Shown here: one piece after another, positions 22,941-29,931 of the stretch
Position numbering within the stretch: position 1 is the first letter of the stretch
Layout: every line of letters starts with the position of its first letter
Assembly (NCBI RefSeq): GCF_900183975.1
Contig: NZ_LT853882.1
Coordinates: 3,155,501 to 3,219,500, forward strand
Length of the DNA: 64,000 bases
DNA from: Xanthomonas fragariae
Lineage (GTDB): Bacteria > Pseudomonadota > Gammaproteobacteria > Xanthomonadales > Xanthomonadaceae
Direction of reading: 5' to 3'
Notes under the pieces: generated by a model
Told to the model about the DNA's origin: nothing
Database searches by the model: none
Seen by the model: only the letters and a program-made list of their open reading frames with translations
Translations under genes and position numbers: made by a program

Positions 22941-24181
22941 TCACGCAGATCTGCGCAGCGTCAGCGGACGGGTTGCTGCCGACTGCACTAGCGCGACCAC
23001 CCTGGCCACATGCGGGGCCGCCATCGGGGTGCCGTTGTACCAAGCGTAATTGGCAGTCCCCGGCGTGGTGGTGCCGCTGTTGCGCGTGGATAGGATCGCC
23101 GAGCCTGCGCCGCAGATGTCGATGCCGGCGCCGAAGTTGGAATAGCTGACCTTGGCGCCGGCCGAGGTGGTGGCCGCCACCGCGATCACGTTGGCGCAGT
23201 TGGCCGGCAGCGCGCCGGAGACGTTGGTGGAGCTGTCGCCGGCCGCCACCACCACCACCGTGGTACCACGCGAGACCGCACTGTTGATCGCAGTCTGCAT
23301 GGTGGCCGAACAGGTGCCGCCGCCGCGCGGCATGTTGATCACTTCGGCCGGATTGGCGTTGGCGGGAAGGCAGCTGCCGCCGGACGTCGGACGCCTATAC
23401 GACGGCATCGGAGATGTCCGACAACGCACCGCCGCAGCGGCCCAGTACACGGACCGGAACGACCTTGGCATTGAACGCGGTGTCGGCCATATGGGTGCCA
23501 TGTCAGTTGGAATCGACACGGCGCAGCCGCTGTCCGAATGCCAGTCGCCGTCGTCGGCCGGATCGCCGTCGCGGCCATTGCCATCGCGCGCGGTTGCGGC
23601 GTCGCTGATGAAGTCGTAGCCGGCCAGAATGTTGACGTTGAGGTCCGGATGGCTGGTGATGCCGGTATCGATCACCGCAACGACCACGCCGGTACCGGTG
23701 GCCTTGTCCCAGGCCGGGCGGATATTGAGGCCGGCGTTGGTGGTGCCAAAGCCCCACTGCTCGGACAGGCGAGTGTCGTTGGGCTCAGGGTGCCGTGTAG
23801 GATCTGGTCGACTTCCATGTTCTGCAGGTTGGGTCGGCTGCCATTTGGCGCATCAGGGTTTCGGCTTCGGCGCGATCCTGCGCGCGGTCGGCCTCGACCA
23901 GCTCAGGCCCCAGTGCCACGCGGCGCACCGAGCTCAAGCCCAGCGGCTTGCCGGCCTTCGCGCGGCGGCGCTGAGAGAGCCGGTCAGCATGGTGGGATTG
24001 GACAGTGCAGTTCTGCCGTCCTTGTAGGTCACGATGAATTTTTGGGGGCCGGGGCGGTGGCAAGACCATCCAGATAGACCTCGCCAGCGAAGGCCGCAAT
24101 CGCCAGCAGTAGGGAGGTAAGCGCGGTCACGCTCAGCACGGTGGGCGCGCGAGGACGCCTGCGGAAAGACTCGTTCGGCAT
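22941..24181 (-). pseudogene. Decayed tandem copy of the S8 protease
   Basis: An ATG at 24179-24181 opens a signal peptide (TALTSLLLAIAAFAGEVYLDG), then a shift is needed at about 24050 to reach FIVTYKDGRTALSN. Further shifts are needed near 23800 and 23500. Catalytic Asp is kept (VVAVIDTGITSHPDL), but the His region falls out of frame. The catalytic Ser codon is changed, so GTSMAAPHVAG reads GTPMAAPHVAR. The frame ends at 22941 with no PPC domain. Identity to the intact neighbour is obvious over the catalytic domain, so this is a diverged tandem duplicate that can no longer encode an active protease. Confidence 0.9.
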
Positions 24182-24319
24182 TGAGGTCCCCGGATCAATC
24201 CCTTGTTATCGATCCGTCCATCGAACCTAGTCCACTAAAACCAGAATGAACAATAATATTTTTTGTCTTTTTAAACTTTATATTTTAAGTTTTTTTGACG
24301 CACCACTGGTCCGTTCAAC

Positions 24320-24353
24320 CTGCTTCCTCCGCTTTTCTGCTTCCTCCGCTTTT
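24320..24353. repeat. Two tandem 17-bp units in an AT-rich spacer
   Basis: CTGCTTCCTCCGCTTTT occurs at 24320-24336 and again at 24337-24353. A T7-GACG string ends at 24300 and recurs at 24354-24360, so the duplication also brackets a longer partial repeat. The surrounding stretch (24241-24300) is strikingly AT-rich for this genome. No gene is seen in 24182-24391. Confidence 0.75.
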
Positions 24354-24391
24354 TTTGACGGCGCCATCGCTTGCATGCTGCGTCGCAGGCC

Positions 24392-24421
24392 AAAAAAAAC
24401 CCCCGCGCTAGCGCGCAGAGG
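24392..24421 (-). terminator. Rho-independent terminator, originally that of ilvE
   Basis: On the minus strand CCTCTGCGC pairs with GCGCGGGGG around a GCTA loop (nine pairs including two T-G) and is followed by eight T residues. It faces the right way to end ilvE transcription. Without the IS it would lie about 27 bases after the ilvE stop codon; the IS now sits between them. Confidence 0.85.
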
Positions 24422-24492
24422 CCTGTTTTTGAAGCGGTGGCGTTGACTCAGAACCTGTTCACGATCTTTCCTGATTGGTGCAGACTCTGCGG

Positions 24493-24873
24493 ATGCGCCA
24501 AAAAACCTATCCGAGCGACATGAGCCGGGAGCGTTTCGAACACATCCTCCCGATCCTGGAACAAGCGCGCAAGCGCACCAAGCCACGCCGAGTGGATATG
24601 TATGAGGTGTGGTGCGCAGTGTTGTACGTGCTGCGAACCGGTTGCCAATGGCGAGCGCTACCCAGCGACTTTCCGAAGTGGCGGACCGTGCACGCGTACT
24701 TTGCCAAGTGGGGCGAGTGCGACGATGAAGGAGTGAGCCTGCTGGAGCGGGCGCTCAAAAAATCAGGTTGGCGTGGCCCGCCAGAAACAGGAGCGCAACA
24801 TCTTCAGCAGGTTCTTGATCGTGGACGCGCAGAGCGTCAAGAACACGGACACAGCCGGGCAAAAGGGATATGA
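24493..24873 (+). CDS. IS5-family transposase, upstream frame
   Basis: The first frame starts at ATG 24493 (MRQKTYPSDMSRERFEHILP) and encodes the N-terminal DUF4096-type region (VDMYEVWCAVLYVLRTGCQW, LPSDFPKWRTVHAYFAKW). The run of six A at 24757-24762, within CTC AAA AAA TCA, is the likely slippage point into the downstream frame. Past it, the frame continues without family similarity to 24873. Confidence 0.85.
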   Translation: MRQKTYPSDMSRERFEHILPILEQARKRTKPRRVDMYEVWCAVLYVLRTGCQWRALPSDFPKWRTVHAYFAKWGECDDEGVSLLERALKKSGWRGPPETGAQHLQQVLDRGRAERQEHGHSRAKGI

Positions 24874-25291
24874 CGCGGGCAAAAAGGTGTCGGGCATCAA
24901 GCGGCATATCGCTGTTGATACCCAGGGGTTGCCCCATGCCATCGCGGTGACGACGGCGGAGGTGACCGACCGCAAAGGTGCGCTGCAGGCGCTGGAGCGC
25001 TGTCAGTCAAACTTGACGCATGTACAAAGCCTGCTGTGCGACAGTGGTTACACCGGAGTACCGTTTGCCGAAGGCGTACGAGAGATTCTAGGCGAGCAGC
25101 TCACGGTGCAGATTGCCAAGCGCAGCGAACTGCACACCTTCAAGGTCATGCCCAAGCGCTGGATCGTCGAGCGCAGTTTTGCCTGGCTGGAGAAAAACCG
25201 AAGGCTGTGGAAGAACTGCGAGCGCAAACTCAACACCAGCTTGCAGTTCATCCATCTGGCCTTCTTGGCGCTTCTACTCAAAAGATCGTGA
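24773..25291 (+). CDS. IS5-family transposase, downstream catalytic frame
   Basis: The second frame lies +1 relative to the first. A GTG at 24773 is a possible independent start, but the product is more likely a fusion made by frameshifting near the A6 run. It carries the DDE-type core: DAQSVKNTDTAGQKGYDAGK (first Asp), LCDSGYTG (second Asp) and KRWIVERSFAWLEKNRRLWK (Glu in the Y-x2-R-like context). Codons are open to six bases before the right inverted repeat. Confidence 0.85.
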   Translation: MARQKQERNIFSRFLIVDAQSVKNTDTAGQKGYDAGKKVSGIKRHIAVDTQGLPHAIAVTTAEVTDRKGALQALERCQSNLTHVQSLLCDSGYTGVPFAEGVREILGEQLTVQIAKRSELHTFKVMPKRWIVERSFAWLEKNRRLWKNCERKLNTSLQFIHLAFLALLLKRS

Positions 25292-25299
25292 ACAGGCTC

Positions 25300-26385
25300 T
25301 CAGAACAGGCGCACCAGCCATCCATGACGGTCCGGGACACGTCCGTACTGGATGTCGGTCAGTTCCTGACGTAGCGACATGGTCACATCGCCAGCCGGCG
25401 CCGGCAGATGGCCCACTGCAAAGCCATCGCCCTTCAACTCACCGATCGGAGTGATCACCGCCGCAGTGCCGCAGGCGAACACCTCGGTGATCTCACCCGA
25501 GGCCACGCCCTGCTTCCACTCGTCGATGGCGATCTTGCGCTCGACTACGCGCATACCGCGGTCGCGGGCCAACTGAAGGATGCTGTCGCGGGTGATGCCT
25601 TCCAGGATGCTGCCTGACAGTTCCGGCGTCACCAGACTGCCGTCGTTATAGACCAGGAACACATTCATACCGCCCAATTCTTCGATGTACTTGCCTTCCA
25701 CCGGGTCCAGGAACAACACCTGCGAACAATCCTGCGCATGGGCTTGTTGCTGCGGCAGCAGCGAGGCGGCGTAGTTGCCACCGCACTTGGCGGCACCGGT
25801 GCCACCCTTCGCCGCACGCGCGTAGTCGGTGGACAGCCAGATCGACACCGGCGCCACGCCATTGGCGAAGTACGGGCCGGCAGGGCTGGCGATCACGTAG
25901 TACGCAGCCTTGTGCGCAGCACGCACGCCCAAAAACGCCTCGTCAGCGATCATGAAGGGGCGGAAATACAGGCTGGTCTCCGGCGCCGACGGCACCCAGC
26001 TCGCATCCATCGCCACCAATTGGCGCAGCGATTCGACGAACAGATCGACCGGCAATTCCGGCAACACCAGACGGCGCGCCGAACGCTGCAGACGCTCGCC
26101 GTTGGCCTGCGGGCGGAAGGTCCAGATCGAACCGTCCGCATGCCGGTAGGCCTTGATGCCTTCGAAGATTTCCTGGCCGTAATGCAGCACCGAGGCGGCC
26201 GGATCCAGCTGCAAAGGGCCATACGCGCGCACTTGCGCGTCGTGCCAGCCCTGCTCGTTGTTCCAGGCAATGGCGACCATATGGTCGGTGAAATGCAGCC
26301 CGAAACCGGGCGAGGCCAGGATTACGGACAGTTCGTCGGCACTGCGCGGCGACGAAGAACGGGTGGAAGCGAAGGACACGGACAC
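25300..26385 (-). CDS. ilvE: Branched-chain amino acid aminotransferase
   Basis: IlvE catalyses the last step of Val, Leu and Ile synthesis with PLP. The protein is of the type with VLHYGQEIFEGIKAYRHADG and the PLP-lysine region GTGAAKCGGNYAASLL, followed by EELGGMNVFLVY and the phosphate-binding GITRDSILQLARDRG. I use the GTG at 26383-26385 (SVSFASTRSSSP follows), giving 361 aa; in-frame starts further upstream would overlap sufT. The stop codon TGA (25300-25302) is itself one copy of the IS target duplication, so the protein is intact although an IS lies directly behind it. Confidence 0.95.
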   Translation of the reverse strand: MSVSFASTRSSSPRSADELSVILASPGFGLHFTDHMVAIAWNNEQGWHDAQVRAYGPLQLDPAASVLHYGQEIFEGIKAYRHADGSIWTFRPQANGERLQRSARRLVLPELPVDLFVESLRQLVAMDASWVPSAPETSLYFRPFMIADEAFLGVRAAHKAAYYVIASPAGPYFANGVAPVSIWLSTDYARAAKGGTGAAKCGGNYAASLLPQQQAHAQDCSQVLFLDPVEGKYIEELGGMNVFLVYNDGSLVTPELSGSILEGITRDSILQLARDRGMRVVERKIAIDEWKQGVASGEITEVFACGTAAVITPIGELKGDGFAVGHLPAPAGDVTMSLRQELTDIQYGRVPDRHGWLVRLF

Positions 26386-26449
26386 CGGAAGATTCCTATA
26401 GGGCGGGCGAAAGGGCGCGGCGCCACCTCTTCGACATGGCGCCTGACGA

Positions 26450-27004
26450 TCAGAGCATACCGGTCTCAAGACGGGCTGCCTCGGACATCATATGCCGGCC
26501 CCAAGGCGGGTCGAAGACCAGCTCGACGTCGGCTTCGGCAATCGTCGGGATCATCTCCACCTTGCTGCGCACGTCATCGACCAGGATCTCGCCCATGCCG
26601 CAACCGGGCGCGGTCAGCGTCATCTTGACCTCCACCCTGCGTTGATCGTCTTCCGCCCGATGGCTGACCACCGCCTCGTAGACTAGGCCCAGATCGACGA
26701 TATTGAACGGGATTTCCGGGTCGAAGCAGGTGCGTAGTTGCTGCCACACCAGGGCTTCGACTTCCTCGTCGCCGGCGTTGGCGGGCAGTTCCAGCCCAGG
26801 CGGCGGCTCTTTGCCGATCGCATCGCCATCCTTGCCGGCAATGCGGAACAGATTGCCTTCCACAAAAACGGTGTAGCTGCCACCCAGCGCTTGAGTGATA
26901 TAGCCGTAACTGCCTGCGGGCAGGGTCACCGAATCGCCCTGCGGCACCATGACGGCATCGCAATCGCGTTCGAACTGGACAGGTTCGCTGCTACGGGAGT
27001 ACAT
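26450..27004 (-). CDS. sufT: Fe-S cluster assembly protein SufT
   Basis: SufT-type proteins help mature Fe-S proteins. The 184-aa protein has an N-terminal segment with ALGGSYTVFVEGNLFRIAGK and a C-terminal DUF59/MIP18 domain (about 85-175). That domain carries DPEIPFNIVDLGLVYEAVV and LTAPGCGMGEILVDDV, including the conserved Cys. It lies upstream of ilvE on the same strand. The substrate proteins cannot be inferred. Confidence 0.9.
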   Translation of the reverse strand: MYSRSSEPVQFERDCDAVMVPQGDSVTLPAGSYGYITQALGGSYTVFVEGNLFRIAGKDGDAIGKEPPPGLELPANAGDEEVEALVWQQLRTCFDPEIPFNIVDLGLVYEAVVSHRAEDDQRRVEVKMTLTAPGCGMGEILVDDVRSKVEMIPTIAEADVELVFDPPWGRHMMSEAARLETGML

Positions 27005-27188
27005 GGGGGTGGATATGGGGCCGCGCCGGACGCGCGCAAGTCGGCCATTCTAGCCGACCGCCGCGGCGGCGGCCTCAACACCGAGCCTGTGACGATGCCG
27101 CATTCCATCTACTGCATGTCGTCTGAAGACGCAGTGCATCGCAAAGGGCAGCACGCGTTCTATCATGTGCGCACTGTCAGGAGCTCCA

Positions 27189-27608
27189 ATGCCGCCCACC
27201 TCCGCGTCCGCCAGAACCACCCACTGGCTCTGGCCCCCGCTCCTGCTGCTGGGATGCGTCACCGCCCTCATCGCCTGGATACTCATCGCCCTCACCCTTG
27301 GCAATCAGGCCGGCTGGATGGCCGTGCTGGCGGCGCTGGAAATCGTCTGGATGCTGCGCCTGGGCACACTGGCAGCCGGCCCGTTGCGCATCGGCGTCGC
27401 CCTCGCGGCGACGGCGCTGATCATCGTCGGCGCCAACTGGGGCATCGCCTCGGCGCAACTGGGTGGATCACTTGGCCTGGACCTATCGAGCTCAGCGCAG
27501 AAGATGGGCACCGGCCTGGCCTGGACCCTGCTGCAACTGGCCAACAACGGCTTCGACCTGCTGTGTTATGCCGCCGCGCTGTTGCTGGCGTGGTGGGCAG
27601 CACGCTGA
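27189..27608 (+). CDS. Small inner-membrane protein, unknown function
   Basis: The 139-aa protein starts at ATG 27189, preceded by CAGGAG at good spacing. It has about four hydrophobic helices (LLLLGCVTALIAWILIAL, WMAVLAALEIVWMLRLG, IGVALAATALIIVGANWGIA, LCYAAALLLAWWAA). I do not recognise a family. It is divergent from sufT. Confidence 0.78.
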   Translation: MPPTSASARTTHWLWPPLLLLGCVTALIAWILIALTLGNQAGWMAVLAALEIVWMLRLGTLAAGPLRIGVALAATALIIVGANWGIASAQLGGSLGLDLSSSAQKMGTGLAWTLLQLANNGFDLLCYAAALLLAWWAAR

Positions 27609-27744
27609 GTCAGGTGCGTTTTCTGGCAATACGCAAGCGCAGTGATCCTTCGACCATGACGTAGCACGCAACTGCGTAGCAACGTCATTTTTGGATTTTC
27701 GTTCCGCTGGCGCGGCAATATCAAAGAGCGGACCGCTAGCGCGC

Positions 27745-27945
27745 CAAACACCGAGCGCCAGCTGGTCACCACCGTGTTCTTCGGGTTGACCACCTCTAGG
27801 ATCGGCATGCCCTAGATCGGACTGGCCGGGTCGGTCTTTGCGACCGGGTTGACCACATCCTTGGCGCCGATCACCAGCGACACATCGGTGCTGGCGCATT
27901 CGGGATCGATGTCGTCCATGTCGGCAATCGAGTCGTATAGATGTA
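27745..27945 (-). pseudogene. pntB: Fragment of NAD(P) transhydrogenase beta subunit gene (pntB)
   Basis: On the minus strand one frame reads SIADMDDIDPECASTDVSLV, IGAKDVVNPVAKTDPASPI, then TAG (27812-27814), then GMPILEVVNPKNTVV. This is the C-terminal NADP-binding region of PntB, where intact proteins have SPIYGMPI at the stop. After about 27745 similarity ends. No other part of a pnt operon is present, so this is an isolated relic in a 480-base spacer that is otherwise empty. Confidence 0.8.
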
Positions 27946-28092
27946 CAGCGCTACGGAACCTTTCGCTCATCGTCTTTCGCTCTACTGGCCGTGCGGCCCG
28001 CCGATCACACCCACGCCGTGCGCGCGCTGGCGCGTGTCAACCGAATCGTCGCTCGCCCGTTGACGTCGTATCGTTTCCACGGAAGCTACCCT

Positions 28093-28656
28093 GTGCTGGT
28101 GGGAACCCCTTCGGATCCGCAGCTCTCTGCACCGGCCGCCGCCGCACCGGTTTCGCTGGACGCCTTTCTGGCCGGCATTGGTCCGCGTGCGTTCCGTTTT
28201 GCAGAGGCCGGTTTGCGTCACCGCGAAGACGCACTGGATGCAGTGCAGGACGCCATGGTGCGCCTGCTCGGCTATCGCGAGCGGCCGGCTGAGGAATGGA
28301 CGCCGCTGTTCTGGAGCATCCTGCGCAGCCGCATCGTCGATCTGCAGCGGCGGCGTACGTTTCGTCTGAAGTTCTGGGCACCGGCCGAGCGTTCCGATGA
28401 CGAAGGCACCATCGAATGGGCCGACCCCGGCACCGGGCCGGTCGACGAACAACAGCATCAACAAGCCTACCTGCGCTTGGTTGAAGCTCTGCGCAGCCTG
28501 CCCGCCCGCCAGCGCGAAGCATTCACACTGCGTGTGCTCGAAGGCTTGGATGTGGCCACCACCGCCAAGGCGATGGGCTGCGCGGAAGGCTCGGTCAAGA
28601 CTCACCTGTCGCGCGCGCGCGACGCGTTGCAAAAACAGTTCGAGGATTTCCTGTGA
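28093..28656 (+). CDS. ECF-type RNA polymerase sigma factor
   Basis: The sigma-70 family member carries region 2 (GIGPRAFRFAEAGLRHREDA, LDAVQDAMVRLLGY) and region 4 (LRSLPARQREAFTLRVLEGL, then the helix-turn-helix ATTAKAMGCAEGSVKTHLSR). I start at the GTG at 28093, seven bases after GGAAG, giving 187 aa; in-frame starts upstream are possible but lie in sequence with no family match. It overlaps the next gene by four bases (GTGA) and heads a three-gene unit with a membrane protein and a DUF3106 protein. The target genes are unknown. Confidence 0.92.
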   Translation: MLVGTPSDPQLSAPAAAAPVSLDAFLAGIGPRAFRFAEAGLRHREDALDAVQDAMVRLLGYRERPAEEWTPLFWSILRSRIVDLQRRRTFRLKFWAPAERSDDEGTIEWADPGTGPVDEQQHQQAYLRLVEALRSLPARQREAFTLRVLEGLDVATTAKAMGCAEGSVKTHLSRARDALQKQFEDFL

Positions 28657-29003
28657 ACCGCTCCCATGATCCGGCCCAATTGGATGCGCACCTGCGTCAA
28701 CTGCATGCCACCGCGCTTGCCAGCCTGCCGCCGCAAACATTGGCGCGCCTGCGTCAGGCACGCCATGCCTCGGCAACCATGCGCGCACGGCGCGGCAACT
28801 GGTTGCTGGCGACCGCATGTTCGGGGTTGCTGGCGATCGGCATCGGCCTGCAGCTGCGCCCAAGCGAAACGGCACCGTCGGGCACCACACCGCTCCAGGC
28901 GATCGCCAGCAGCAACGCCACCGCCGATACCGACGACATGCTGACCCAGAACCCGGACCTATACGTCTGGCTCGGGTCCGACACTACCCTGGCCATGGAT
29001 TAA
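28653..29003 (+). CDS. Small membrane protein, putative anti-sigma partner
   Basis: The 116-aa protein starts at the GTG overlapping the sigma-factor stop. The N-terminal 50 residues are hydrophilic and helical, then one transmembrane helix (WLLATACSGLLAIGIGLQL, about 50-68) and a short tail. This layout, with coupling to an ECF sigma gene, suggests a DUF3619-like or anti-sigma role. No zinc-binding anti-sigma motif is seen, so the role is inference. Confidence 0.75.
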   Translation: MNRSHDPAQLDAHLRQLHATALASLPPQTLARLRQARHASATMRARRGNWLLATACSGLLAIGIGLQLRPSETAPSGTTPLQAIASSNATADTDDMLTQNPDLYVWLGSDTTLAMD

Positions 29004-29008
29004 GCACG

Positions 29009-29482
29009 ATGACCCGCATCACCCGCCTGCTATTGACGCTGTTTATGTGCGCCGGGCCCTGCGCGTCGTTGTTGGCGCAAGACCACCCGCCGGGACCTCC
29101 GGTGCCACCGCCATCGGACGGCCCGGTCCCGCGCAACGAAACGCCGATGCCCGAATGGGACCGGCTGACCCAGCAACAGCGCCAGGTGCTGATCGATGCG
29201 CTGCGCGAACGCTGGAACGACGTGCCCGAAGAACGCCCGCGCATGTACCGGCACGCCAGCCGCTGGCTGGACATGACTCCGGATCAGCGCATGCAAGCCG
29301 AGGCCGGAATGGACCGCTTCCGCAACATGCGCCCCGACCAGCGTCGCGAAGCCAAAGCATTGTTCGAGCACATGCGCACGCTCAACCAACAACAACGTAA
29401 TGAGCTGCAACACCGCTGGCAGAAGATGACCCCGGCCGAGCGCAGTATCTGGTTGCACGAGCATCCGCCGGTGGACGATTAA
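29009..29482 (+). CDS. Exported DUF3106-domain protein
   Basis: The 157-aa protein has a signal peptide (RLLLTLFMCAGPCASLLAQ), a Pro-rich linker, and then a DUF3106 region with repeated WxxMTPxxR-like units (WDRLTQQQRQVLIDALRERW, WLDMTPDQRMQAEAGMDRF, MRPDQRREAKALFEHMRTL, WQKMTPAERSIWLHEHP). It starts six bases after the previous gene and completes the sigma-factor operon. Its helical repeats resemble CpxP-type stress sensors; that is only a structural impression. Confidence 0.82.
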   Translation: MTRITRLLLTLFMCAGPCASLLAQDHPPGPPVPPPSDGPVPRNETPMPEWDRLTQQQRQVLIDALRERWNDVPEERPRMYRHASRWLDMTPDQRMQAEAGMDRFRNMRPDQRREAKALFEHMRTLNQQQRNELQHRWQKMTPAERSIWLHEHPPVDD

Positions 29483-29931
29483 GTGCGCGCGCCGCGTTGA
29501 ACGTGTGTTCTGTAGCAGTGAGCTGCGTGCTGATCGCCACATTGTTGGAATTGTCCGACAATGCACAGTGCCAGTTCCGCGCGTCCGGGATCGCGCCGGG
29601 CGCTTTTGCAGCGTTCGAAATCTAGCTGCATCAGCTGGCCGGAAAACGTATCGGGCGATGCGGTTCTTTGGCCCGGCGTCGGTTTGAAACGCTAGAACTC
29701 AGCATGGTTGCCGCGACCATCGCTACTGGCCAAGCGGCAAACGCAGCGTCGGCCGTTGGCGCCGAACACGGCCTACCTCAGGCAGAAACTGTAGCCAGGA
29801 ATGCCTTTCTAACGACGACGCACCCTCGCTCGTCGCGACCTATCGGTTACCCCGCGCGTCTCCAAGATCAGTCGAGGAGTGTTCAACAACTGCGCCGCCT
29901 CATGGCGGCCCAGTTGTTGGTCGCATCGCGT
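29483..29931. other. Gene-free stretch after the sigma operon
   Basis: The 449 bases show no convincing gene on either strand. A hairpin of eight pairs (TTGTTGGA with TCCGACAA around ATTG, 29543-29562) could end the sigma operon, although no T run follows. Confidence 0.5.

Larger units (their letters stand above)
24451..25299 (+). mobile_element. IS5-family insertion sequence, 849 bp
   Basis: The ends are inverted repeats: GAACCTGTTCACGATCTTT on the left, and GAGCCTGTTCACGATCTTT when the right end is read inwards, 18 of 19 identical. The element is flanked by the 3-bp duplication TCA (24448-24450 and 25300-25302). It carries two overlapping transposase frames joined by an apparent +1 shift, as in frameshifting IS5-family subgroups. 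The ends, the duplication and both frames look intact, so it may be a recent arrival. Confidence 0.92.
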
